A DNA stretch of 64,000 bases from Mimachlamys varia (Eukaryota > Mollusca > Bivalvia > Pectinida > Pectinidae): positions 19,218,757-19,282,756 of the forward strand of contig OX392543.1 of assembly GCA_947623455.1 (NCBI GenBank). The letters run 5' to 3'. Within the stretch, counting starts at the first letter, position 1; each line of letters begins with the position of its first letter. Both the position numbers and the translations under genes were made by a program. Below the pieces are notes generated by a model, which did not search any database, was not told where the DNA came from, and saw only the letters and a program-made list of their open reading frames with translations. Positions 11,301-24,300 of this stretch are shown one piece after another.

Positions 11301-14300
11301 ATATGGAACAAAAGAAAGGAACAAACACATGAATCAACGGAGAAAATACAGTACTTATCATTCAATTATTTTTTCAATTTTTGAAAGAAGAAAATTTGAA
11401 ACAAAATTATAACTGTGAACCTTATTGATAACTTGATTATCAACTTTTTGAAAACATCCCTTGGTTAGACCCATTGGACACAGATGAATAGTGTATGTAG
11501 TTCTAAAAATATATCGTTGAAACATGCGTTTCAATTCAACAACAGTGAATCAAGTACAGAGGGAATTTGAAATCAATCTTGCGTATGGAATGTAAGAAAA
11601 TGATATAAAGATGCTTTATGAATCAGTCTGGATATATCTCTTGGTCTAGTCGATGAACAGAAAACTATCGACAAACATATACAAATATGTTGTCAAATAA
11701 CATTGCAGAATAGTTGATCGTATTTATAGGAAACTTTTGTAATTCTAGTCAATGGAAGAAGAAAAGTCGTGTGTCTTGAAGTAATTAAATCGTAAAATTT
11801 AAAGCAGCCTTCCAATTTAAGATTTTTTCTTGTTCATTCTTGATAAAAACAACTCAGTTACATTAGCCTATATAATAATGCTTTATTAACTTCTCTTCCC
11901 CATTAGACTTTAAATTAATCTTGTTGATTAAGCAACTCACTACATGTTCAGTTATACCGAATGTTGCATAAAATGTTTATTGGATCCGTTTTGTTTAAAA
12001 TTGAAGTTAAATGCATATATACAAAATAATAAGATCCTGTCAACAAGAATATCATAGATTCAAGAAGGGTTACCTAGTTGATGAAATCGTTCATTACGAG
12101 CTTTAACACATTCCTTCAATAAAACATGATTGACTTCAACCAATCAGATGATAAATAAAAACATTCATTTTACTAAAACTGATAAATAAAGAAGAAACAC
12201 TTCATTTAGGAAATTTATAGTACAATGATAATCAGTTATTCTGTTAACATGTGTAAATTATCAAAGATGAACACCTCAGTTGGCCACATTGAAAACAATA
12301 ATTCAAGATGTTTACCATGAATGAAAATAAAAAAATGTCTTCAATTTAAATATACCGCGAATAAAAGAAAAGAACAGTATTTAAGGAATTAAAACCGCTG
12401 AAGAAATGTTCAGCACGGAACTTTAAATGGAAGGTCAGCTTGTGCAAATGTTTAGTTATCAATATGATAGTCAATAACTTACCGGCTGTTGTCGTAGTCA
12501 GTCATAAAGGGTCAGGTGTAATTGAGGAAGAAAAGAAAAGAACAAACACTTAAATCAACATAGACAATACAATACTTTTCATTCAATTATTTTTCAACTT
12601 TTGAAAGAAGAAAAGAGGAACACAATATTCACTGTAAACCTTATTGATTACTTGATTATCAACCTTTTGAAAACACCCGTTGGTTAGACCCATTGAACAC
12701 AGACCTACAGTATAATTAGTTCTAAGAAAATCGTTGAATCCTACGTTTCAATTCAACAACAGTGAATCAAGTACATAAGCAATTTTGAAATTAATCTTGC
12801 GTATGCAAAGTAGGAAAATTATATAAAGATGCTTTATGAATCAGTCTGGATATGTCTTGCTTGGTCTAGTCGATTAACACAAAATTTTCGACAAACATAT
12901 ACAAACATGTTGTCATACAACATTGCAGAATATTCGATCATATTTATACGAAGCTTTTGTAATTCTAGTCAATGGAAGAAGAAAAGTCGTGTGTCTTGAA
13001 GTAATTAAATCATAAATGTTAAAGCAGCCTTCCAATTTAAGATTTTTTCTTGTTTATTCTTGATAAAAACAACCCAGTGACATTTGCCTATATAATAATG
13101 CTTTATTAACTGCTCTTCACTATTTGACTTCAATTTAATCTTGTTCATTAAGCAATTCACTGCAAAATGTTCAGTTATACCGAATGTTGCATAAAATGTT
13201 TGTTGGATCCGTTTTGTTTAAAATTGAGGTTAAATGCATATATACAAAATAATAATATCCTGTCAACAATAATATCATGGATTCAAGAAGGGTTACCTAG
13301 ATGATGAAATCGTTCATTACGAACTTTAATAAATTGATTCAATAAAAAATGATTGACTTCAACCAATCAGATGACAAAAGGAAATATTCATTTCAACTGA
13401 TCAATAAAGATGAAACATTTGATTAAGACGATATATAGTACAATGGGAAACAGTTATTCTGTTAACATTTGTAATTTAAAGAAATGAACATCTAAGTTGG
13501 ACATATTAATAAAAACCAAAGTTATAAGATATTACCATGTAAGACAATAAATATATATCTTACATCTAAATATACCGAAATAAAGAAACACTAATTAAAA
13601 AGTTAAAACGACTGAAATGAGTTTTGAACACGGAACTCGACAGGGAGTGTCAGCTTGTGCAAATGCTTATTGATAAATATGATAATCAATTACTTACGAA
13701 CTTTTGTTGTATCCAGTCATAAAGGGGCATGTACATATATGTGTCTTGAAGTAATTAGATCATAAAAGTTAAAGCAGACAATGCTTTATCAACTGTTTTT
13801 TCCTATTTGACTTCAAAGTAATCTTTTTTATTGAACAATTCACTGCAAAATGGTCAGTTATAACAAATGCTGCATGACACATTCGTTGAATCCATTTTGT
13901 TTAAAAGTGAGGTTAAATGTATATATACAAATCAATAATATCCTGTCAACAAAAAGATTATACATTCTAGAAGGGTTATCTAGATGATGAAGTCGTTCAG
14001 TGTGAGATTTAATAAATTCCTTCAATAGAATATGTTTACTTCGACCAAGCAGATCAGAGGATCAACAGAAATACTCATTTCACTAGACATGATCAATAAT
14101 AACGAGGCATTTGATTTGATTTAGGCGATATAAAGTACAAGGATAATTAGTTATTCTGTTAACATTTGTAAATTTGAAGAAATGAACACCGCAGTTGGCC
14201 ATATTGATAAAAAACAAAATGACATGATGTTTACCATGTCAAACAATACAAATATATTTACATCTAAATATACGGAAATAAAGAAACACTATTTTAAACA

Positions 14301-16632
14301 ATTAAAACGGCTGTATGAGTTTTGAACACGGAATTCTACAGGGAGGGTCAGCTTGTGCCAATTATCATTGATAGATATGCAAATCAATTACTTACAATCT
14401 GTTGTGGTATCCGTTCATAAAGGGGCATGTGTATATATGGAACAAAAGAAAGGAACAAACACATGAATCAACGGAGAAAATACAGTACTTATCATTCAAT
14501 TATTTTTTCAATTTTTGAAAGAAGAAAATTTGAAACAAAATTATAACTGTGAACCTTATTGATAACTTGATTATCAACTTTTTGAAAACATCCCTTGGTT
14601 AGACCCATTGGACACAGATGAATAGTGTATGTAGTTCTAAAAATATATCGTTGAAACATGCGTTTCAATTCAACAACAGTGAATCAAGTACAGAGGGAAT
14701 TTGAAATCAATCTTGCGTATGGAATGTAAGAAAATGATATAAAGATGCTTTATGAATCAGTCTGGATATATCTCTTGGTCTAGTCGATGAACAGAAAACT
14801 ATCGACAAACATATACAAATATGTTGTCAAATAACATTGCAGAATAGTTGATCGTATTTATAGGAAACTTTTGTAATTCTAGTCAATGGAAGAAGAAAAG
14901 TCGTGTGTCTTGAAGTAATTAAATCGTAAAATTTAAAGCAGCCTTCCAATTTAAGATTTTTTCTTGTTCATTCTTGATAAAAACAACTCAGTTACATTAG
15001 CCTATATAATAATGCTTTATTAACTTCTCTTCCCCATTAGACTTTAAATTAATCTTGTTGATTAAGCAACTCACTACATGTTCAGTTATACCGAATGTTG
15101 CATAAAATGTTTATTGGATCCGTTTTGTTTAAAATTGAAGTTAAATGCATATATACAAAATAATAAGATCCTGTCAACAAGAATATCATAGATTCAAGAA
15201 GGGTTACCTAGTTGATGAAATCGTTCATTACGAGCTTTAACACATTCCTTCAATAAAACATGATTGACTTCAACCAATCAGATGATAAATAAAAACATTC
15301 ATTTTACTAAAACTGATAAATAAAGAAGAAACACTTCAGTTAGGAAATTTATAGTACAATGATAATCAGTTATTCTGTTAACATGTGTAAATTATCAAAG
15401 ATGAACACCTCAGTTGGCCACATTGAAAACAATAATTCAAGATGTTTACCATGAATGAAAATAAAAAAATGTCTTCAATTTAAATATACCGCGAATAAAA
15501 GAAAAGAACAGTATTTAAGGAATTAAAACCGCTGAAGAAATGTTCAGCACGGAACTTTAAATGGAAGGTCAGCTTGTGCAAATGTTTAGTTATCAATATG
15601 ATAGTCAATAACTTACCGGCTGTTGTCGTAGTCAGTCATAAAGGGTCAGGTGTAATTGAGGAAGAAAAGAAAAGAACAAACACTTAAATCAACATAGACA
15701 ATACAATACTTTTCATTCAATTATTTTTCAACTTTTGAAAGAAGAAAAGAGGAACACAATATTCACTGTAAACCTTATTGATTACTTGATTATCAACCTT
15801 TTGAAAACACCCGTTGGTTAGACCCATTGAACACAGACCTACAGTATAATTAGTTCTAAGAAAATCGTTGAATCCTACGTTTCAATTCAACAACAGTGAA
15901 TCAAGTACATAAGCAATTTTGAAATTAATCTTGCGTATGCAAAGTAGGAAAATTATATAAAGATGCTTTATGAATCAGTCTGGATATGTCTTGCTTGGTC
16001 TAGTCGATTAACACAAAATTTTCGACAAACATATACAAACATGTTGTCATACAACATTGCAGAATATTCGATCATATTTATACGAAGCTTTTGTAATTCT
16101 AGTCAATGGAAGAAGAAAAGTCGTGTGTCTTGAAGTAATTAAATCATAAATGTTAAAGCAGCCTTCCAATTTAAGATTTTTTCTTGTTTATTCTTGATAA
16201 AAACAACCCAGTGACATTTGCCTATATAATAATGCTTTATTAACTGCTCTTCACTATTTGACTTCAATTTAATCTTGTTCATTAAGCAATTCACTGCAAA
16301 ATGTTCAGTTATACCGAATGTTGCATAAAATGTTTGTTGGATCCGTTTTGTTTAAAATTGAGGTTAAATGCATATATACAAAATAATAATATCCTGTCAA
16401 CAATAATATCATGGATTCAAGAAGGGTTACCTAGATGATGAAATCGTTCATTACGAACTTTAATAAATTGATTCAATAAAAAATGATTGACTTCAACCAA
16501 TCAGATGACAAAAGGAAATATTCATTTCACTAAAACTGATCAATAAAGATGAAACATTTGATTAAGACGATATATAGTAGAATGGGAATCAGTTATTCTG
16601 CTAACATTTGTAAATTCAAAGAAATGAACATC
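8317..16632. repeat. Higher-order repeat copy 2 (8316 bp)
   Basis: Units are 8317-9340 (A), 9341-10358 (A'), 10359-11056 (B), 11057-12275 (C), 12276-13492 (D), 13493-14190 (B), 14191-15409 (C) and 15410-16632 (D'). Every unit has exactly the length of its counterpart in copy 1. All stretches I compared base by base were identical, including private variants such as CAGTTAGG in the second C unit against CATTTAGG in the first. Identity this high over 8.3 kb means very recent amplification or an assembly duplication. Confidence 0.93.
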
Positions 16633-19600
16633 TCAGTATGACATATTAATAAAAACCAAAGTTATAAGTTATTACCATGTAAGACAATAAATATATATCT
16701 TACATCTAAATATACCGAAATAAAGAAACATTAATTAAAAAGTTAAAACGTCTGAAATGAGTTTTGAGAACGGAACTCTAAAGGGAGTGTCAGCTTGTGC
16801 AAATGCTTATCGATAGATATGATAATCAATTACTTACGAACTGTTGTTGTATCCAGTCATAAAGTGGCAGGTGTATATATGGAAAAAAAAGGAACAAACA
16901 CATGAATCAACGTAGACAACAGTGAATCAAGTACAGAGGTAGATTGACCTCAATCTTGCGTATGCAAAGTAGGAAAATTATATAAAGATGCTTTATGAAT
17001 CAGTCTGGATATGTCTTGCTTGGTCTAGTCGATTAACACAAAATTTTCGACAAACATATACAAACATGTTGTCATACAACATTGCAGAATATTCGATCAT
17101 ATTTATACGAAGCTTTTGTAATTCTAGTCAATGGAAGAAGAAAAGTCGTGTGTCTTGAAGTAATTAAATCATAAATGTTAAAGCAGCCTTCCAATTTAAG
17201 ATTTTTTCTTGTTTATTCTTGATAAAAACAACCCAGTGACATTTGCCTATATAATAATGCTTTATTAACTGCTCTTCACTATTTGACTTCAATTTAATCT
17301 TGTTCATTAAGCAATTCACTGCAAAATGTTCAGTTATACCGAATGTTGCATAAAATGTTTGTTGGATCCGTTTTGTTTAAAATTGAGGTTAAATGCATAT
17401 ATACAAAATAATAATATCCTGTCAACAATAATATCATGGATTCAAGAAGGGTTACCTAGATGATGAAATCGTTCATTACGAACTTTAATAAATTGATTCA
17501 ATAAAAAATGATTGACTTCAACCAATCAGATGACAAAAGGAAATATTCATTTCACTAAAACTGATCAATAAAGATGAAACATTTGATTAAGACGATATAT
17601 AGTAGAATGGGAATCAGTTATTCTGCTAACATTTGTAAATTCAAAGAAATGAACATCTCAGTATGACATATTAATAAAAACCAAAGTTATAAGTTATTAC
17701 CATGTAAGACAATAAATATATATCTTACATCTAAATATACCGAAATAAAGAAACATTAATTAAAAAGTTAAAACGTCTGAAATGAGTTTTGAGAACGGAA
17801 CTCTACAGGGAGTGTCAGCTTGTGCAAATGCTTATCGATAGATATGATAATCAATTACTTACGAACTGTTGTTGTATCCAGTCATAAAGTGGCAGGTGTA
17901 TATATGGAAAAAAAAGAACAAACACATGAATCAACGTAGACAACAGTGAATCAAGTACAGAGGTAGATTGAGCTCAATCTTGCGTATGCAAAGCAGGAAA
18001 ATTATATAAAGATGCTTTATGAATCAGTCTGGATATGTCTTGCTTTGCTTAGCCGATGAACACAAAACTTTTGACAAACATATACAAACATGTTGTCATA
18101 CAACATTGCAGAATAGTTGATCGTATTTATAGGAAACTTTTGTAATTCTAGTCAATGAAAGAAGAAAAGTCGTGTGTCTTGAAGTAACTAAATCATAAAT
18201 GTTAAAGCAGCCTTCCAATTTAAGATTTTTTCTTGTTTATTCTTGATAAAAACAACCCAGTGACATTTGCCTATATAATAATGCTTTATTAACTGCTCTT
18301 CCCTATTTGACTTCCATTTAATCTTGTTCATTAAGCAATTCACTGCAAAATGTTCAGTTATACCGAATGTTGCATAAAATGTTTGTTGGATCCGTTTTGT
18401 TTAAAATTGAGGTTAAATGCATATATACAAAATAAAAAATATCCTGTCAACAAGAATATCATAGATTCAAGAAGGGTTACCTAGATGATGAAATCGTTCA
18501 TTACGAACTTTAATAAATTGATTCAATAAAAAATGATTGACTTCAACCAATCAGATGACAAAAGGAAATATTCATTTCAACTGACCAATAAAGATGAAAC
18601 ATTTGATTAAGACGATATATAGTACAATGGGAAACAGTTATTCTGTTAACATTTGTAATTTAAAGAAATGAACATCTAAGTTGGACATATTAATAAAAAC
18701 CAAAGTTATAAGATATTACCATGTAAGACAATAAATATATATCTTACATCTAAATATACCGAAATAAAGAAACACTAATTAAAAAGTTAGAACGACTGAA
18801 ATGAGTTTTGAACACGGAACTCGACAGGGAGTGTCAGCTTGTGCAAATGCTTATTGATAAATATGATAATCAATTACTTACGAACTGTTGTTGTATCCAG
18901 TCATAAAGGGGCATGTACATATATGTGTCTTGAAGTAATTAAATCATAAAAGTTAAAGCAGACAATGCTTTATCAACTGTTTTTTCCTATTTGACTTCAA
19001 AGTAATCTTTTTTATTGAACAATTCACTGCAAAATGGTCAGTTATAACAAATGCTGCATGACACATTCGTTGAATCCGTTTTGTTTAAAAGTGAGGTTAA
19101 ATGTATATATACAAATCAATAATATCCTGTCAACAAAAAGATTATACATTCTAGAAGGGTTATCTAGATGATGAAGTCGTTCAGTGTGAGATTTAATAAA
19201 TTCCTTCAATAGAATATGTTTACTTCGACCAAGCAGATCAGAGGATCAACAGAAATACTCATTTCACTAGACATGATCAATAATAACGAGGCATTTGATT
19301 TGATTTAGGCGATATAAAGTTCAAGGATAATTAGTTATTCTGTTAACATTTGTAAATTTGAAGAAATGAACACCGCAGTTGGCCATATTGATAAAAAACA
19401 AAATGACATGATGTTTACCATGTCAAACAATACAAATATATTTACATCTAAATATACGGAAATAAAGAAACACTATTTTAAACAATTAAAACGGCTGTAT
19501 GAGTTTTGAACACGGAATTCTACAGGGAGGGTCAGCTTGTGCCAATTATCATTGATAGATATGCAAATCAATTACTTACAATCTGTTGTGGTATCCGTTC

Positions 19601-21362
19601 ATAAAGGGGCATGTGTATATATGGAACAAAAGAAAGGAACAAACACATGAATCAACGGAGAAAATACAGTACTTATCATTCAATTATTTTTTCAATTTTT
19701 GAAAGAAGAAAATTTGAAACAAAATTATAACTGTGAACCTTATTGATAACTTGATTATCAACTTTTTGAAAACATCCTTTGGTTAGACCCATTGGACACA
19801 GATGAATAGTGTATGTAGTTCTAAAAATATATCGTTGAAACATGCGTTTCAATTCAACAACAGTGAATCAAGTACAGAGGGAATTTGAAATCAATCTTGC
19901 GTATGGAATGTAAGAAAATGATATAAAGATGCTTTATGAATCAGTCTTGATATATCTCTTGGTCTAGTCGATGAACAGAAAACTATCGACAAACATATAC
20001 AAATATGTTGTCAAATAACATTGCAGAATAGTTGATCGTATTTATAGGAAACTTTTGTAATTCTAGTCAATGGAAGAAGAAAAGTCGTGTGTCTTGAAGT
20101 AATTAAATCGTAAAATTTAAAGCAGCCTTCCAATTTAAGATTTTTTCTTGTTCATTCTTGATAAAAACAACTCAGTTACATTAGCCTATATAATAATGCT
20201 TTATTAACTTCTCTTCCCCATTAGACTTCAAATTAATCTTGTTGATTAAGCAACTCACTACATGTTCAGTTATACCGAATGTTGCATAAAATGTTTGTTG
20301 GATCCGTTTTGTTTAAAATTGAAGTTAAATGCATATATACAAAATAATAAGATCCTGTCAACAAGAATATCATAGATTCAAGAAGGGTTACCTAGTTGAT
20401 GAAATCGTTCATTACGACCTTTAATAAATTGATTCAATAAAAAATGATTGACTTCAACCAATCAGATGATAAATGGAAACATTCATTTTACTAAAACTGA
20501 TTAATAAAGAAGAAACACTTCATTTAGGAAATTTATAGTACAATGATAATCAGTTATTGAACACAGACCTACAGTATAATTAGTTCTAAGAAAATCGTTG
20601 AATCCTACGTTTCAATTCAACAACAGTGAATCAAGTACATAAGCAATTTTGAAATTAATCTTGCGTATGCAAAGCAGGAAAATTATATAAAGATGCTTTA
20701 TGAATCAGTCTGGATATGTCTTGCTTTTCTTAGCCGATGAACACAAAACTTTTGACAAACATATACAAACATGTTGTCATACAACATTGCAGAATAGTTG
20801 ATCGTATTTATAGGAAACTTTTGTAATTCTAGTCAATGAAAGAAGAAAAGTCGTGTGTCTTGAAGTAACTAAATCATAAATATTAAAGCAGCCTTCCAAT
20901 TTAAGATTTTTTCTTGTTTATTCTTGATAAAAACAACCCAGTGACATTTGCCTATATAATAATGCTTTATTAACTGCTCTTCCCTATTTGACTTCCATTT
21001 AATCTTGTTCATTAAGCAATTCACTGCAAAATGTTCAGTTATACCGAATGTTGCATAAAATGTTTGTTGGATCCGTTTTGTTTAAAATTGAGGTTAAATG
21101 CATATATACAAAATAATAATATCCTGTCAACAATAATATCATGGATTCAAGACGGGTTACCTAGATGATGAAATCGTTCATTACGAACTTTAATAAATTG
21201 ATTCAATAAAAAATGATTGACTTCAACCAATCAGATGACAAAAGGAAATATTCATTTCACTAAAACTGATCAATAAAGATGAAACATTTGATTAAGACGA
21301 TATATAGAAGAATGGGAATCAGTTATTCTGTTAACATTTGTAAATTCAAAGAAATGAACATC
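16633..21362. repeat. Third HOR copy, partial and diverging, with deletion
   Basis: Units are 16633-17657 (A), 17658-18676 (A'), 18677-19374 (B) and a fused C/D unit 19375-21362. To about 18390 it follows copy 2 with a single extra G in the A-rich run near 16890. After that, scattered substitutions appear: CCGTTTTGT for CCGTTCTGT near 18391, an extra A near 18436, CTGACCAAT for CTGATCAAT near 18583, and several in B and C. The fused unit lost about 454 bp, and the HOR order is broken from here on. Confidence 0.85.
20555..20562. other. Deletion junction fusing unit C to unit D
   Basis: 'CAGTTATT' of the end of C runs straight into 'GAACACAGACCT', which normally lies 420 bp inside D. The missing segment corresponds to 3925-4378 of copy 1 (454 bp). 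The fused unit length of 1988 bp equals 1219+1223-454. Both parental breakpoints carry ATT, so the join has 3 bp of microhomology. The junction lies after position 20558. Confidence 0.85.
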
Positions 21363-24300
21363 TCAGTATGACATATTAATAAAAACCAAAGTTATAAGTT
21401 ATTACCATGTAAGACAATAAATATATATCTTACATCTAAATATACCGAAATAAAGAAACATTAATTAAAAAGTTAAAACGTCTGAAATGAGTTTTGAGAA
21501 CGGAACTCTACAGGGAGTGTCAGCTTGTGCAAATGCTTATCGATAGATATGATAATCAATTACTTACGAACTGTTGTTGTATCCAGTCATAAAGTGGCAG
21601 GTGTATATATGGAAAAAAAAGAACAAACACATGAATCAACGTAGACAACAGTGAATCAAGTACAGAGGTAGATTGAGCTCAATCTTGCGTATGCAAAGCA
21701 GGAAAATTATATAAAGATGCTTTATGAATCAGTCTGGATATGTCTTGCTTTGCTTAGCCGATGAATACAAAACTTTTGACAAACATATACAAACATGTTG
21801 TCATACAACATTGCAGAATAGTTGATCGTATTTATAGGAAACTTTTGTAATTCTAGTCAATGAAAGAAGAAAAGTCGTGTGTCTTGAAGTATTTAAATCA
21901 TAAAAGTTAAAGCAGCCTTCCAATTTAAGACTTTTTCTTGTTTCTGCTTGATAAAAACAACCCAGTGACATTTGCCTATATAATAATGCTTTATTAACTG
22001 CTCTTCCCTATTTGACTTCCATTTAATCTTGTTCATTAAGCAATTCACTGCAAAATGTTCAGTTATACCGAATGTTGCATAAAATGTTTATTGGATCCGT
22101 TTTGTTTAAAATTGAGGTTAAATGCATACATACAAAATAATAAGATCCTGTCAACAAGAATATCATAGATTCAAGAAGGGTTACCTAGTTGATGAAATCG
22201 TTCATTACGAGCTTTAACACATTCCTTCAATAAAACATGATTGACTTCAACCAATCAGATGATAAATAAAAACATTCATTTTACTAAAACTGATAAATAA
22301 AGAAGAAACACTTCATTTAGGAAATTTATAGTACAATGATAATCAGTTATTCTGTTAACATGTGTAAATTATCAAAGATGAACACCTCAGTTGGCCACAT
22401 TGAAAACAATAATTCAAGATGTTTACCATGAATGAAAATAAAAAAATGTCTTCAATTTAAATATACCGCGAATAAAAGAAAAGAACAGTATTTAAGGAAT
22501 TAAAACCGCTGAAGAAATGTTCAGCACGGAACTTTAAATGGAAGGTCAGCTTGTGCAAATGTTTAGTTATCAATATGATAGTCAATAACTTACCGGCTGT
22601 TGTCGTAGTCAGTCATAAAGGGTCAGGTGTAATTGAGGAAGAAAAGAAAAGAACAAACACTTAAATCAACATAGACAATACAATACTTTTCATTCAATTA
22701 TTTTTCAACTTTTGAAAGAAGAAAAGAGGAACACAATATTCACTGTAAACCTTATTGATTACTTGATTATCAACCTTTTGAAAACACCCGTTTGTTAGAC
22801 CCATTGAACACAGACCTACAGTATAATTAGTTCTAAGAAAATCGTTGAATCCTACGTTTCAATTCAACAACAGTGAATCAAGTACATAAGCAATTTTGAA
22901 ATTAATCTTGCGTATGCAAAGTAGGAAAATTATATAAAGATGCTTTATGAATCAGTCTGGATATGTCTTGCTTGGTCTAGTCGATTAACACAAAATTTTC
23001 GACAAACATATACAAACATGTTGTCATACAACATTGCAGAATATTCGATCATATTTATACGAAGCTTTTGTAATTCTAGTCAATGGAAGAAGAAAAGTCG
23101 TGTGTCTTGAAGTAATTAAATCATAAATGTTAAAGCAGCCTTCCAATTTAAGATTTTTTCTTGTTTATTCTTGATAAAAACAACCCAGTGACATTTGCCT
23201 ATATAATAATGCTTTATTAACTGCTCTTCACTATTTGACTTCAATTTAATCTTGTTCATTAAGCAATTCACTGCAAAATGTTCAGTTATACCGAATGTTG
23301 CATAAAATGTTTGTTGGATCCGTTTTGTTTAAAATTGAGGTTAAATGCATATATACAAAATAATAATATCCTGTCAACAATAATATCATGGATTCAAGAA
23401 GGGTTACCTAGATGATGAAATCGTTCATTACGAACTTTATTAAATTGATTCAATAAAAAATGATTGACTTCAACCAATCAGATGACAAAAGGAAATATTC
23501 ATTTCAACTGATCAATAAAGATGAAACATTTGATTAAGACGATATATAGTACAATGGGAAACAGTTATTCTGTTAACATTTGTAAATTCAAAGAAATGAA
23601 CATCTCAGTATGACATATTAATAAAAACCAAAGTTATAAGTTATTACCATGTAAGACAATAAATATTTATCTTACATCTAAATATACCGAAATAAAGAAA
23701 TACTAATTAAAAAGTTAAAACGACTGAAATGAGTTTTGAACACGGAACTCGACAGGGAGTGTCAGCTTGTGCAAATGCTTATTGATAAATATGATAATCA
23801 ATTACTTACGAACTGTTGTTGTATCCAGTCATAAAGGGGCATGTACATATATGTGTCTTGAAGTAATTAAATCATAAAAGTTAAAGCAGACAATGCTTTA
23901 TCAACTGTTTTTTCCTATTTGACTTCAAAGTAATCTTTTTTATTGAACAATTCACTGCAAAATGGTCAGTTATAACAAATGCTGCATGACACATTCGTTG
24001 AATCCGTTTTGTTTAAAAGTGAGGTTAAATGTATATATACAAATCAATAATATCCTGTCAACAAAAAGATTATACATTCTAGAAGGGTTATCTAGATGAT
24101 GAAGTCGTTCAGTGTGAGATTTAATAAATTCCTTCAATAGAATATGTTTACTTCGACCAAGCAGATCAGAGGATCAACAGAAATACTCATTTCACTAGAC
24201 ATGATCAATAATAACGAGGCATTTGATTTGATTTAGGCGATATAAAGTTCAAGGATAATTAGTTATTCTGTTAACATTTGTAAATTTGAAGAAATGAACA

